Shown one piece after another: positions 23,830-32,992 of a DNA stretch of 64,000 nt. This stretch comes from Armatimonadota bacterium (GTDB lineage Bacteria > Armatimonadota > UBA5829). A model generated the notes under the pieces. That model did not search any database. It was not told where the DNA came from and saw only the letters and a list, made by a program, of their open reading frames with translations. The stretch spans positions 62,001 to 126,000 of the forward strand of contig JAMCYN010000092.1 in assembly GCA_023474015.1 (NCBI GenBank), written 5' to 3'. Positions within the stretch are counted from its first letter, which is position 1. Each line of letters begins with the position of its first letter. Made by a program: the position numbers and the translations under genes.

Positions 23830-24860
23830 TTCACCCCGCTTACGTCGTACGCAAGCCACTTCGACTGCCGCTCCCGTATGGTGAGGGTCTTGGGTTGTAG
23901 ATCACTGGGGATGGAGTAGAAGAATCTGAACCTCATCTCCTGCCCCGGCTCTATTCGCTGCTCCAGCGCCTTGTTCCGGCTTGCTTGAAGCATATCGCCG
24001 TTCCACTCCACCTCGGCGCCGTCCACGTCCGCCAGCTTCGCCACAAACGTGTCAAAACGCATCAACCAGGGCATTGCTTCGCAGTTCTTCGCGGTGAAAT
24101 TCAGCACCAGGTGTCGGTTCCCCTCTTCAAGCTCACCATTGCCGAGCTTATCGGTGGTATAGGTCGCGCTGTCCAATTTCAAGTCAAAATTGTCGAGAGG
24201 ATAGTAAGCACCCATCTGAGCCGGAACTTTTTCAAGGGCCGTCGCGCCAGTCTTATCGGCGGGGTCAGCGTACGGAGCAGGCAGGCCCTTTACCTTGCCG
24301 CGCAAGTCGTAACGCAGGACCAGCTTGTCGTAGCTTTCGATCATCAGCTTCGGCATCTCGCCGCTCGCCGGGACCACGACAGCGGTGTAAAGCCCCATCT
24401 TCTGGGCTGGCTTGATCTGCGACTCGATCCTGTCCTGGTTCTTTTCACTGCCGATCTCGCTGATCGATTTCAGGTTATTATCCTTGGAGTCCACGACGGT
24501 GAAATGCAAAGTATCGAAGCGCATAAGCTGCTGCTCGGGCCGTGGATTGTGCACCTTGTAGTGAAGCACCAGCAGCTTCTCGTTCGCGTTGGGGATATAC
24601 CTCCTGTCGCCAATCTTAAGGCGGTCGACCGAGTATTCCGCGCTCACCAGGGTGATATTCCACGGGTAGTATTTGCCCAGCGTATAGGTCGAACCGAAAT
24701 CGGCATATTCCCCCTTCAACTGGGTCGTGCCCATGGTGGCGTGGTTCGAGGCCGGTTTCTTGACGGCCGGCTTCTTCGCCTTGGCAGCATAGCCCACCGA
24801 TGCGACCGACACGCAAAGAGCCAGGGAAAGCATCAGGCCAGTTATTGACTTCCTACTCAT
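23826..24860 (-). CDS. Secreted protein with two DUF4352-like beta domains
   Basis: The start at ATG 24860 behind AGGAGGTG gives 344 residues. There is an N-terminal signal peptide (SITGLMLSLALCVSVASVGYAA) and a Lys/Ala-rich linker. Two similar domains of about 140 residues follow, each with the pattern YYPxNxxLxxAxYxxDxL... LVLxxxxxN... LMRFDTxxxxxxD. This is the DUF4352-like immunoglobulin fold seen in extracellular proteins. The duplication is seen in the sequence; the role is unknown. There is no lipobox. It is convergent with the sirohaem protein gene. Confidence 0.7.
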   Translation of the reverse strand: MSRKSITGLMLSLALCVSVASVGYAAKAKKPAVKKPASNHATMGTTQLKGEYADFGSTYTLGKYYPWNITLVSAEYSVDRLKIGDRRYIPNANEKLLVLHYKVHNPRPEQQLMRFDTLHFTVVDSKDNNLKSISEIGSEKNQDRIESQIKPAQKMGLYTAVVVPASGEMPKLMIESYDKLVLRYDLRGKVKGLPAPYADPADKTGATALEKVPAQMGAYYPLDNFDLKLDSATYTTDKLGNGELEEGNRHLVLNFTAKNCEAMPWLMRFDTFVAKLADVDGAEVEWNGDMLQASRNKALEQRIEPGQEMRFRFFYSIPSDLQPKTLTIRERQSKWLAYDVSGVN

Positions 24861-24964
24861 CTTTGCACCTCCTGCAAGTGGGTACAATTCTAAGGTGCGC
24901 TGAGGAGCAAGTCAATATGGTTGAGGTGGATGTGATTGAGAAACAAGAGGTTGGCACAGGACGT

Positions 24965-25138
24965 TCAGGAGGCTTTCTTTCCCTGAACGACCTTGCGCTG
25001 CAATTCGATTAACTCGTCAGTACGTACCCGCCAATACTCCAACTGTTCTTCCCGAGACATTCCCGCCAATCTTGCCTGCACTTTTGCCGCACCTTTGTGC
25101 TTCATGTCCACGCAATCAAAGCTCTTCTTCGTTGCCAT
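24965..25138 (-). CDS. Small hypothetical protein upstream of nothing known
   Basis: The start at ATG 25138 behind GGAGG gives 57 residues (MATKKSFDCVDMKHKGAAKV..., MSREEQLEYWRVRTDELIEL). It has a short N-terminal strand with one cysteine and a long charged helix that could dimerise. I have a sense that similar small proteins occur widely in uncultured bacteria next to toxin or nuclease genes, but I cannot name the family. The PD-(D/E)XK-like gene lies 35 bases upstream on the same strand, so the two may form a unit. Confidence 0.6.
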   Translation of the reverse strand: MATKKSFDCVDMKHKGAAKVQARLAGMSREEQLEYWRVRTDELIELQRKVVQGKKAS

Positions 25139-25173
25139 AATGTAAGACCTCCGGGGGAGAGTAGATAAACCGC

Positions 25174-25860
25174 TCACGGATTGCCGGACACGGGCAGAAA
25201 CACCTTGTGGACGCCATGAGCCTCCTGCACATCCCAAGAAATACCGATGTGGTCGTACATAACCTGAAGTATCTTTTCCCACCCAGCCTCAGACACTGGG
25301 CAATTGCGGCTCCCCATGATATCGCCGGTGAAGTAGATGAACAAGAGACGCGCGGGAATTTGGTTCTTGCGAAGAAAGTGCAGCACGGCCAGGCGATTGC
25401 AGTATTGGTAGTAGGGTCCGGTCCAAGGCGCTCCTTTGGTAGCACCGAACGCCGATTTTGCCTCGTCTAACGATTTGACGATGAGCGAACGTCCGCCTCT
25501 CTCCTTTGCGCCGCAGTCAGAGGTCAGTTCGGTCTCATGGCACTTCGCTTCCACGAGGAGCAACTCATACTGAGTGCCGTTTCTAAGCCAGCCTACTGCA
25601 TCCCAGTTTTGAGAGTTGCCGCTTTGGGGCCAGAACTGCGCCCACTTCTCCTTGAGACTGTCGGCTGTTTCCCCGAACAGGAACTCAAGCCCCTTATGTT
25701 CAGCCAAATATGGTCGTTGGTCGCCGAACGGGAAGTCCAACCAATCCACGAGCTGTGCGCCCGTAACCTGACAGACCTTTTCGTTGAGTCGATTGCGATG
25801 GCGCCCGAGGTAGCGCATCAGGTGCCACTCACTCCCGTAGCCGTGACCTATATCGCCCAT
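25174..25860 (-). CDS. Hypothetical protein with PD-(D/E)XK-like motif
   Basis: A 228-residue cytoplasmic protein. The segment NWDAVGW (D87) followed by ELLLVEAK (E104, K106) has the spacing and strand pattern of a PD-(D/E)XK nuclease core, and a later YYQYCNRLAVLHFLRK helix fits the fold. It has no detectable methylase or specificity partner. It could be an orphan restriction-type or DNA-repair nuclease, or a catalytically dead relative. The small gene at 24965-25138 follows it. The core motif is seen; the function is inference. Confidence 0.55.
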   Translation of the reverse strand: MGDIGHGYGSEWHLMRYLGRHRNRLNEKVCQVTGAQLVDWLDFPFGDQRPYLAEHKGLEFLFGETADSLKEKWAQFWPQSGNSQNWDAVGWLRNGTQYELLLVEAKCHETELTSDCGAKERGGRSLIVKSLDEAKSAFGATKGAPWTGPYYQYCNRLAVLHFLRKNQIPARLLFIYFTGDIMGSRNCPVSEAGWEKILQVMYDHIGISWDVQEAHGVHKVFLPVSGNP

Positions 25861-25995
25861 GCAAAGCCTCCATTTGATTGTAGGGCCTTACTTTATTGCA
25901 AGCTGCGCGAACTCTTGGCCGTAGAGTCGGGTGCAAGCAGCCGCTCCCCCAGGATACTGCGAGACTCTTCGAAGAGTTTCGCAACGGTCCAATCT

Positions 25996-26205
25996 TCAGG
26001 CGTACTTGAGCCGGCCCCCGGGCTGGGGAATCGAGCGGCCCATCTCAGTGGCGGTTTCTATCCACTCCCGGATGACCACTTCCGCGTTTGCGATGGCCTC
26101 CTGATAGGTCTTGCCATCCGCCATGCAGCCCGGAAGCTCGGGCACCTCGGCAATATACGCCTGGTCCTCATCGCTCCAATATATGATTATCTCATACTTA
26201 CTCAT
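25996..26205 (-). CDS. hicB: HicB-type antitoxin, orphan
   Basis: A 69-residue protein with the HicB partial RNase H-like fold: YEIIIYWSDEDQAYIAEVPE and LPGCMADGKTYQEAIANAEV. No C-terminal DNA-binding domain is present, and no HicA (short double-stranded RNA-binding toxin) frame is seen on either side. It therefore belongs to the short, solitary HicB proteins. It is downstream of uppP on the same strand. Confidence 0.82.
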   Translation of the reverse strand: MSKYEIIIYWSDEDQAYIAEVPELPGCMADGKTYQEAIANAEVVIREWIETATEMGRSIPQPGGRLKYA

Positions 26206-26260
26206 TCCGGCCTCCGAGCTTGTAGCGAATGAACAACGCTCGCACCTGCTTGACCTGAAG

Positions 26261-27055
26261 CTACCTCACCACCAAGAACACCACCACCATGAACACCGCG
26301 AACACCATCCGGTAACCTACAAACACATTCAGCGACCGCGTCCGCAGATAATTCATCAGGAACTTGATCGCCAGGTAGCCCGTCAGCGCGGCGGTGAGAA
26401 AACCGAGGAAGAACGGCAGGCGCTCGTCGAGGGGTATGCCCGTCTTCGCGACATCTTTCAGCTTCATCATGGCCGCGCCGAAGATGATCGGCATCGACAT
26501 TAGGAAGCTGAACCGCGCCGCCGAGGCCCGGTCAATGTCCCGGAACAGCCCCGCGCTGATCGTAATCCCCGACCTCGATACGCCCGGAAACAGCGCCAGA
26601 GCCTGCGCGCAGCCGATGGTGAGGTAGTCGCCCCAGTTCATCCGGGCCATATCGCGCCGCCTCTTGCCCAACTTCTCAGCCAGCAGCATCACAATGCCAA
26701 AGATCACCAGCGACCCCGCGACCCAATACCACTCGCGGAGTTTCGTCTCGATGAAGTTATCAAGCGTGGCCCCCACGACCGCCGCCGGGATACACGCCAC
26801 GATAATGGGAACCAGCAACCGGCCTTCGGCGTCGTCCTTGCCGCGCCTGCCAAGAATCTTGACCCAGTCACGCCAGAAGTAGGCGACCAGCGCCACCAGG
26901 GTCCCAAAATGCAGCGACACATCGAAAGACAACCCCATGTCCTTCCAGTGCATAAGCGCGGGGATGGCTATCAGGTGGCCGGAACTGCTGACTGGGATAA
27001 ACTCGGTGAGCCCTTGTATGGCGCCGAGGATAATGGCTTGAATGATCAACAACAA
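26261..27055 (-). CDS. uppP: Undecaprenyl-diphosphate phosphatase
   Basis: A 264-residue membrane phosphatase (BacA type) that recycles undecaprenyl diphosphate for cell-wall and glycan synthesis. The signature AIQGLTEFIPVSSSGHL holds the active-site Glu and Ser-His pair. The second motif PGVSRSGITISAGLF carries the catalytic arginine. About eight membrane segments. The TTG start follows GAGG. It lies 7 bases after the AI-2E permease gene and ends the rpiB-to-uppP run. Confidence 0.95.
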   Translation of the reverse strand: MLLIIQAIILGAIQGLTEFIPVSSSGHLIAIPALMHWKDMGLSFDVSLHFGTLVALVAYFWRDWVKILGRRGKDDAEGRLLVPIIVACIPAAVVGATLDNFIETKLREWYWVAGSLVIFGIVMLLAEKLGKRRRDMARMNWGDYLTIGCAQALALFPGVSRSGITISAGLFRDIDRASAARFSFLMSMPIIFGAAMMKLKDVAKTGIPLDERLPFFLGFLTAALTGYLAIKFLMNYLRTRSLNVFVGYRMVFAVFMVVVFLVVR

Positions 27056-27062
27056 CGAAACC

Positions 27063-28190
27063 TCACACCACGGCCAGTGGCGTTTCTTTCTCTTGAGCTT
27101 TTTTTGCCGCCCGACAGGCTTGGTTTCGCGGCACGATGTAGTAGAGCCTTATCAGCTCCCTGATTATCGCCGCGACGGGCGCAGCCAGGAACATACCTAT
27201 CAATCCGAAGAACTCCGCGCCGATCAACAGCACGATTATCACCACCGCCGGATGCAAATGCAGCCTCTCACCGATCAGAGCGGGCATTATGAACTTGCTC
27301 TCCACGAAGTGCATCACCGTGACGAATATCAGGAGCTCAATCGGCACCGCGTAACTGCCGTGCGAGTTCAGCAGCCCAACGAGCACTATCGGTATCCCGC
27401 TCACCACCGGCCCAATAATGGGTATCGCCCTCGTGATCGCGGCGAACAGCGCCAGCACGACCGCGTACGGCATCCCTATGATCGTCAGGAACGACCATGT
27501 GAGTATCCCCGCAAGCGCACATAGAATGATCTGCCCGATCACATAACTTTGCAGTATCTCTCCGACATCGCGGCCTATCCTGAGCGCGTCGTGCCTGCGT
27601 CTCTTCGGCACCAGCCCGTAGAACTCACGCGACAGCGTTCGATAGTCCAGCACGAAGTAGAACGCAAGCACTGGTATCAAGATCAACTCGAACGCGACCC
27701 CTATCCACGACTGAGTCAGCACCAGCGCCCCCTGCACGTAGCTTGTCAGCGACTTGGTCAGGCTCGCATAGTCGAACTTCTCGATCACGCCCTTCAGGTC
27801 GTCCGGGACCGCCTTGTACCATTTGCCCGCCGCCTCGATCCAGTCGTTGACCTGATCGGTGTATTGCTGCGAACTGGCCAGGAACCCCTTCATCTCGACA
27901 GTGAACGGCGTCAGGATGACCTTCACTGTCAGCCCAAGCAGCATCAGGAATACCACGAAAACGATCACCGTCGCGGCAAGCCTCTGCCCCTTCGAACACT
28001 GGCGCGACTTGCTCCCACGGCATATCCAATCGACGAACGGCAGCAGAACGTAGGTAAGGAGAATAGCAATGAGAAGCGAGATGAGGACCGAGCGGACCCG
28101 GTACAGGAAATACACCGTCGCGGTGACGGCGACGACCCTGAGCAGCAGCCCCCATATCACACGGATAGAGTTTTCAACATTGCTTGCCAT
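27063..28190 (-). CDS. AI-2E family transporter (permease), copy B
   Basis: A 375-residue paralogue of the protein at 13386-14510, with the same core GMPYAVVLALFAAITRAIPIIG and FVESKFIMPALIGERLHLHP. Its ATG overlaps the wecB stop by one base (TGATG), which indicates translational coupling. Position between wecB and uppP suggests a role in envelope metabolism; some family members have been linked to lipid or ion export, but the substrate cannot be told from the sequence. Confidence 0.9.
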   Translation of the reverse strand: MASNVENSIRVIWGLLLRVVAVTATVYFLYRVRSVLISLLIAILLTYVLLPFVDWICRGSKSRQCSKGQRLAATVIVFVVFLMLLGLTVKVILTPFTVEMKGFLASSQQYTDQVNDWIEAAGKWYKAVPDDLKGVIEKFDYASLTKSLTSYVQGALVLTQSWIGVAFELILIPVLAFYFVLDYRTLSREFYGLVPKRRRHDALRIGRDVGEILQSYVIGQIILCALAGILTWSFLTIIGMPYAVVLALFAAITRAIPIIGPVVSGIPIVLVGLLNSHGSYAVPIELLIFVTVMHFVESKFIMPALIGERLHLHPAVVIIVLLIGAEFFGLIGMFLAAPVAAIIRELIRLYYIVPRNQACRAAKKAQEKETPLAVV

Positions 28191-29320
28191 CAGGCCCTAA
28201 ACCGGGAACGAATTATCTCCCATATCCTTTCCGCCGCGTGTCCGTCGCCGTAGGGATTGTTCACCCGCGCCATTTGTTCGTATGCCGCGGGATCATTGAG
28301 CAGCCTTTCGGCCTCGGCCACGACGTTTTCGACATCCGTACCTACCAACTTAGCGCTTCCCGCCTCGACTCCTTCCGGCCGCTCCGTCGTTTCTCGCAAG
28401 ACCAATACCGGCTTGCCAAACGACGGCGCCTCCTCCTGCACCCCGCCGGAGTCCGTCAAGATCAAATGCGCCGCTTTCATCATATGAACGAACGGCACAT
28501 AGTCCGGCGGCTCGATTAATACTACGCCATCCACATCCTGAAGTTCCGGAAAAACGATGTCGCGAACAATAGGGTTTTTGTGCACGGGGAAAACGACCGA
28601 GTATCCGGGGTGATCGGCCAGTATCCGCTTGACCGCCGTGCAGATGTCCCGCATCGGCTCGCCCCAGTTCTCGCGCCTGTGAGCGGTCATCAGGATCATC
28701 TTGCCGGACTCGGCGGCGGCCCGCACGCGCTCATCGTCGAACTGATAATCCCTCGCGGCGATACTCAGCAGCGCGTCGATGACCGTATTGCCCGTCACGA
28801 ACACATCGCTCTCGGGAACACCCTCGTTGAGCAGATTTTGCCTCGAAAGCTCGGTCGGGGCGAAGTGTAGATCGCACAAGACGCCGGTCAGTCGTCGATT
28901 GATCTCTTCGGGGAAGGGATTGAACTTGTTATCGGTCCGCAGCCCGGCCTCGACGTGGCCGAACGGGACCCGATGATAGAACGCGGCGAGGCTGGCGACA
29001 AACGTCGTGGTTGTATCGCCCTGGGCGAGCACCAGGTCCGGCTCGGTCTTGGTAATCACCGATTCCAGCCCCTCCAGCGCGCGGGTGGTAATCTGCGTAA
29101 GGGTCTGCCGCGCGGACATGATATTGAGGTCATAGTCCGGGTGCATATCGAACGCCTCCAGCACCTGCACCAGCATCTCCCTGTGCTGGCCGGTCACAGC
29201 CAGAACCAGATCGACCTCCCCCGGATGCTTCTTCAGCTCACTCACGACCGGAGCCATCTTCACCGTATCCGGCCGCGTCCCGCACACCGCCAGAATCTTT
29301 AATCTATTGCTGCCTGCCAA
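28190..29320 (-). CDS. wecB: UDP-N-acetylglucosamine 2-epimerase (non-hydrolysing)
   Basis: A 376-residue GT-B-fold epimerase that makes UDP-ManNAc from UDP-GlcNAc for surface polysaccharide or teichoic-type glycans. Signatures are VCGTRPDTVKMAPVV, QGDTTTTF, HVEAGLRTDNKFNPFPEE, TAHRRENWGEP and TDSGGVQEEAPSFGKPVLVL. It starts at a TTG behind GGGGGGCGAG. It works with the WecA-type transferase gene upstream. Complete. Confidence 0.95.
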   Translation of the reverse strand: MAGSNRLKILAVCGTRPDTVKMAPVVSELKKHPGEVDLVLAVTGQHREMLVQVLEAFDMHPDYDLNIMSARQTLTQITTRALEGLESVITKTEPDLVLAQGDTTTTFVASLAAFYHRVPFGHVEAGLRTDNKFNPFPEEINRRLTGVLCDLHFAPTELSRQNLLNEGVPESDVFVTGNTVIDALLSIAARDYQFDDERVRAAAESGKMILMTAHRRENWGEPMRDICTAVKRILADHPGYSVVFPVHKNPIVRDIVFPELQDVDGVVLIEPPDYVPFVHMMKAAHLILTDSGGVQEEAPSFGKPVLVLRETTERPEGVEAGSAKLVGTDVENVVAEAERLLNDPAAYEQMARVNNPYGDGHAAERIWEIIRSRFRA

Positions 29321-29337
29321 ACTCGCCCCCCAGTCAC

Positions 29338-29612
29338 GTCATTGAATCACGAAAGTACGAAAGGAACGAAAACACGAAAGGGAATAGAATACAGTACTCC
29401 GTAGGCCCTGAGTAGCCCAGCAGGAGTTATCTACTCTTGATTAGGTATGGTGGGCGTATCGAAGGGCCGGCTAGTTCTCAACCAAAGCCTGTACCTTCGC
29501 AGCCGCCCTTCGATACGGGCCTTTGGGCCTACTCAGGGCTTACGGCCTTACCAATCTTGGCCATAGTCCCTTCCCCCTTCGCGCTTTCGCTCTTTCGCGT
29601 TTTCGCGATTAA
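29338..29612. repeat. MITE-like intergenic element, copy 2
   Basis: The core 29399-29545 (147 bases) has the same inverted ends as copy 1 (CCGTAGGCCCTGAGTAG and CTACTCAGGGCTTACGG) and a conserved interior (CAACCAAAGCCTGTACCTTC; GCAGCCGCCCTTCGATACGG). It is again enclosed in arms of tandem CGAAAA-type words and CCCTTCCCCC. A short stretch near the right end is missing relative to copy 1. Confidence 0.8.
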
Positions 29613-29616
29613 TAGA

Positions 29617-30594
29617 CTACTTCGCATAAACGAACAGTATATAAGCCGCCGCGCACAGCACCAACGTCAGCGCATAGATAAACCATATCACCTGCCGGTG
29701 CGAGAGGCCCTTATCGACCAGTCGATGATGCAAGTGACTGGTGTCGGCCTCGTGAATCCTCTTGCCTGTAACCACCCGCCTGAGCACGACAAACGTTGTG
29801 TCGAAAAGCGGGACGCCTAACACCAGCACCGGCGCGGCAATCGCCACCAGGGTCGTTAGCTTGAATGCGCCGACGATCGAAATCGCGGCAAGCATAAAAC
29901 CCAAGAACTGCGCCCCCACTGTGCCCATGAATATCTTCGCCGGGGGATAATTGGAGCGTAGAAATCCTAGAGCCGCGCCCATCAATGCGGCAGCCATTAT
30001 ATTAGATACGCGGTAACCGAGCCCAGGCTCACCGTGAATACTTCGAATCATCATCATCAAAGTCGCGGCCGCGATTGCGGATATTCCGGCAGCAAGACCA
30101 TCCAATCCGTCCATGCAGTCTACCGCCTTCGTCACCATCAGAACCCACAAAATTGTAATTGGGGCGGTAAAGTAGCCCAGAGACAAGAGCCACCCGCCTT
30201 TGAACGGGTTCGTGATGTAGTGGACCTTGACTCCGAAGAGAAACAGCACCACTCCCCCAAGCACGAGCGCCGCGGCCTGCACCCACCCCGGCAGCTCATA
30301 CTTATCGTCCAATACCCCGACGATAGCGACAAACGTCCCTCCGAGTAAGATGCCAACGACTTGCCGGTCGAATGTAAGCCCGTGGTCGTAGATGATAGCG
30401 AGGACCACGGCCAGAGTGAATGCCAGATACATCGCCACCCCGCCCAGCAGCGGCGTCGCCCTGGCGTGGACACGTCGCCCACCCGGATGCGCCACGATAC
30501 CCAGCCGAATCGCGAGCGTCCGGATCAACGGCGTGAATATAAGCGCGATCAAAAGAGAGATCAGCGCAGCCAGGACAGTCGTATAAGTTCGCAA
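29617..30594 (-). CDS. wecA: Undecaprenyl-phosphate GlcNAc-1-phosphate transferase (WecA/TagO type)
   Basis: A 325-residue member of the MraY/WecA group with about ten membrane segments. Motifs are GVLDDKYELPG (the Asp pair), AVDCMDGLDGLAAG (catalytic Asp) and the cytoplasmic HEADTSHLHHRLVDKGLSHRQ histidine loop typical of WecA rather than MraY. It starts glycan synthesis on undecaprenyl phosphate. TTG start behind AGGAAG. The MITE-like element separates it from wecB downstream. Confidence 0.93.
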   Translation of the reverse strand: MRTYTTVLAALISLLIALIFTPLIRTLAIRLGIVAHPGGRRVHARATPLLGGVAMYLAFTLAVVLAIIYDHGLTFDRQVVGILLGGTFVAIVGVLDDKYELPGWVQAAALVLGGVVLFLFGVKVHYITNPFKGGWLLSLGYFTAPITILWVLMVTKAVDCMDGLDGLAAGISAIAAATLMMMIRSIHGEPGLGYRVSNIMAAALMGAALGFLRSNYPPAKIFMGTVGAQFLGFMLAAISIVGAFKLTTLVAIAAPVLVLGVPLFDTTFVVLRRVVTGKRIHEADTSHLHHRLVDKGLSHRQVIWFIYALTLVLCAAAYILFVYAK

Positions 30595-30608
30595 TTCGCT
30601 CTTCCTGG

Positions 30609-30708
30609 GTTAGGGAGTTAGCAGTTATCAGTTGTCGGTTGTCAGTTGAAGGGAACCCTCCCTTCCCAACTGTCAACCGTCAACCGTCAACCGTGAACTT
30701 CCCTTCAC
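30609..30708. repeat. Inverted repeat with tandem-word arms (GTCAACC type)
   Basis: The left arm is GTTGTCGGTTGTCAGTTGAA plus GGGAA, and the right arm is CAACTGTCAACCGTCAACCG continuing to CTTCCCTT. It has the same plan as the repeats at 11771, 17006 and 21172. Confidence 0.7.
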
Positions 30709-31994
30709 ACATAAACCGGAAACGCGGCCGTCAGTTCCTTGACTTCCCTGGCAACTTTGGCGCGCTCGGCGATATCGTCGGGCGAATCGGAGATATGCCT
30801 CAGGCAGCGAACGATCAAGTCCGCGATCTTGTCCATCTCCGGCTCTTTCATGCCACGCGTTGTGACGCAGGGGGTCCCGAGTCTGATGCCGCTGGTGACG
30901 GTCGGCTTCTGCTTGTCGAAGGGAATCATATTCTTGTTGGCGACTATGCCGGTGACATCCAGCACCTCCTGCGCGGCCTTGCCCGTGATCCCCAGCGGCG
31001 AGACATCGACCAGCATCAGATGGTTGTCCGTGCCGCCGCTCACCAGCCGCAGGCCCCTCTGGGCAACGGCCTTGGCGAGCGCGGTGGCGTTGAGCCTGAT
31101 CTGCCTCTGATAATCCTTGAACGACGGCTGCAGAGCCTCGCGCAGGCACACCGCCTTCGCCGCAATCACATGCTCAAGCGGCCCGCCCTGCAGACCGGGG
31201 AACACAGCCTTATCGATAGCCTGGGCAAACTCCTGATGGCATAGTATCATACCCGCGCGCGGCCCGCGAAGAGTCTTATGGGTGGTAAATGTGACGACCT
31301 GACAATGCGGCACAGGCGACGGGTGCTCGCCCCCGGCGACCAGCCCCGCGATGTGAGCAATATCGGCCATCAGAATGGCCCCCACCCCATCGGCGATCTT
31401 GCGCAGCCGCTCCCAGTCCCAGAACCTCGGGTAGACAGTCGCGCCGGTGACGATCATCTTGGGCCGGCACTCCTTCGCCAGGCGCTCGATCTCGTCGTAG
31501 TCGAGCATCTCCGTCTCGGCATCGACGCCGTAGTAGCATGGATTATACAGAATACCCGAGAAATTGACGCGGCTGCCGTGCGTTAGATGCCCGCCGTGCG
31601 CAAGCTCCATCGCAAGAAAATTATCCCCCGGCTTCATGAAGGTGAAGTATGCGGCCTGATTGGCCTGAGAGCCGGAGTGGGGCTGAACGTTCGCGTGGTC
31701 CGCGCCGAAAAGCTCCTTGGCGCGCTCGACGGCCAGGCGCTCGACCGCGTCCACGTTCTCGCACCCGCCATAGTAACGCTTGCCGGGATAGCCCTCGGCA
31801 TATTTATTCGTCAGCACCGAACCGTTCGCCTCAAGGACAGCCCTGCTGGCGTAATTCTCAGAGGCGATTAGGACTATCTTCTCGTTCTGGCGTCTGAGTT
31901 CCCGCTGTATGAGTTCAGCGACCTCGGGGTCCACCTGTTCCAACGGCGCATTGATCTCGCTTACTATCTTGCTCGTAATCTCGCTAATTCCCAA
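30705..31994 (-). CDS. glyA: Serine hydroxymethyltransferase
   Basis: A 429-residue PLP enzyme that interconverts serine and glycine with tetrahydrofolate. The PLP lysine lies in [14 protein letters not shown]. Other signatures are [20 protein letters not shown] and [12 protein letters not shown]. The TTG at 31994 follows AGGAGATG. The rpiB gene ends 10 bases upstream, so the two share an operon. The order rpiB-glyA-wecA-wecB recurs in several bacterial phyla and often leads to the atp operon, which is absent here. Confidence 0.97.
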   Translation of the reverse strand: MGISEITSKIVSEINAPLEQVDPEVAELIQRELRRQNEKIVLIASENYASRAVLEANGSVLTNKYAEGYPGKRYYGGCENVDAVERLAVERAKELFGADHANVQPHSGSQANQAAYFTFMKPGDNFLAMELAHGGHLTHGSRVNFSGILYNPCYYGVDAETEMLDYDEIERLAKECRPKMIVTGATVYPRFWDWERLRKIADGVGAILMADIAHIAGLVAGGEHPSPVPHCQVVTFTTHKTLRGPRAGMILCHQEFAQAIDKAVFPGLQGGPLEHVIAAKAVCLREALQPSFKDYQRQIRLNATALAKAVAQRGLRLVSGGTDNHLMLVDVSPLGITGKAAQEVLDVTGIVANKNMIPFDKQKPTVTSGIRLGTPCVTTRGMKEPEMDKIADLIVRCLRHISDSPDDIAERAKVAREVKELTAAFPVYV

Positions 31995-32004
31995 AGGTCA
32001 TCTC

Positions 32005-32472
32005 CTAGCACGCATCCAGCGCGTTGATCTTGCCGACCCGTCGCGCGTGCCGCCCGCCTTCGAACTCGGTTTCAAGGAATGCGCCGGCAATCTCCACGGC
32101 AAGCCCCGGCCCAACCACACGCGCGCCCATGGCTAGGACATTCGCGTCGTTGTGCGCCCTGGACATTCGGGCCGAGAACGATTCGGAGCACACAGCCGCG
32201 CGGATGCCATTGACCTTGTTCGCGGTAATCGAAATCCCAATCCCAGTGCCGCAAATCAATATTGCCCGCTCGAACTTCCCGGCCGCCACCGCTTCGGCCA
32301 CTTCCCGCCCAATATCGGGATAATCCACCGATTCCAGCGAGAACGTGCCAAAGTCCTGAAGCTGATAACCCAGCTCTCTTAGTTCCTTGATCAGCTCTTC
32401 CTTAAGCGGAAATCCCGCGTGGTCCGATCCTATCACAATAACGGCTCTCTTGCCGCTTTGTTTCTCAGTCAT
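32005..32472 (-). CDS. rpiB: Ribose-5-phosphate isomerase B
   Basis: The start at ATG 32472 (GGGAG upstream) gives 155 residues. The RpiB/LacAB signature is complete: IGSDHAGFPLKEEL, CGTGIGISITANKVNGIRAA (active-site cysteine) and SRAHNDANVLAMGARVVG. It isomerises ribose-5-phosphate and ribulose-5-phosphate in the pentose phosphate pathway. First gene of the rpiB-glyA operon. Confidence 0.96.
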   Translation of the reverse strand: MTEKQSGKRAVIVIGSDHAGFPLKEELIKELRELGYQLQDFGTFSLESVDYPDIGREVAEAVAAGKFERAILICGTGIGISITANKVNGIRAAVCSESFSARMSRAHNDANVLAMGARVVGPGLAVEIAGAFLETEFEGGRHARRVGKINALDAC

Positions 32473-32517
32473 TGCTTCACACTCCCAGGGCATATTATAA
32501 CCCCGCCTTGGAAGGGT

Positions 32518-32668
32518 TGTAAAGGAGAATAGAAGTTAGGAGTTAGGAGCCGGACGACAATATGGGCGCCCAGTGCATTCACCAAGCGCCCATATCGAAA
32601 AACAAAAATCAGAAGTCACGACATCGAGGTTCTAACCTCTAACACCTAACTTCTAACTTCTAGATCTA
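32518..32668. repeat. Inverted repeat with tandem-word arms (GTTAGGA type) around a 10-bp hairpin
   Basis: The left arm is AGAAGTTAGGAGTTAGGAG, and the right arm is TCTAACCTCTAACACCTAAC and onward. In the middle, ATATGGGCGC (32560-32569) pairs perfectly with GCGCCCATAT (32586-32595). It lies after the RRM gene and may end its transcript, but no T-run follows the hairpin. Confidence 0.7.
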
Positions 32669-32992
32669 CCAGCGTCGTCCGCCGCCGCCGCCGAAACCGC
32701 CGCCACCGCGACCACCGCCGCCGCCGAAGCCGCCGCGTCCGCCACCGCCGCCACTGCGCTCGGTCTTGGGTCTGGCCTCATTAACGGTGAGGGTCCTGCC
32801 GCCAACCTCTTTGCCATTAGTGGCATCGATGGCTGCCTGCATGTTCTCCTCGGGAATCTCAACGAACCCGAAGCCCTTGTCGCCGATGATTCTAATCTCA
32901 GCAATGGGGCCGTACGGCTCGAATAGAGTGCGAATTTCGCTCTCGGTGGTATTGTAGGACATATTTCCTACGTAAAGTGATTTGTTGGCCAT
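32666..32992 (-). CDS. Glycine-rich RNA-binding protein (single RRM)
   Basis: The start at ATG 32992 behind GGAAGGAAC gives 108 residues. One RRM covers residues 1-80: RNP2 is LYVGNM and RNP1 is KGFGFVEI. A C-terminal tail of Gly and Arg repeats (RGGFGGGGGRGGGGFGGG) follows. This architecture matches the Rbp proteins of cyanobacteria and other bacteria, which bind RNA and are often cold-induced. The long leader (about 340 bases to the next gene) could hold a temperature-responsive 5' region, but I see no specific element. Confidence 0.9.
   Translation of the reverse strand: MANKSLYVGNMSYNTTESEIRTLFEPYGPIAEIRIIGDKGFGFVEIPEENMQAAIDATNGKEVGGRTLTVNEARPKTERSGGGGGRGGFGGGGGRGGGGFGGGGGRRW

Noticed and set aside
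22990..23859. Minus-strand frame of 289 codons opposite the sirohaem protein
   Set aside because: The plus strand has ferredoxin motifs, promoter and ribosome binding site; the minus strand has none.
25861..25995. HicA toxin partner for hicB
   Set aside because: The reading frame there gives about 34 residues without the HicA histidine or fold pattern; none was found on the other side either.
24966..26205. Restriction-modification locus
   Set aside because: No methylase or specificity subunit; only one weak nuclease-like motif, so it is reported as a possible nuclease and nothing more.
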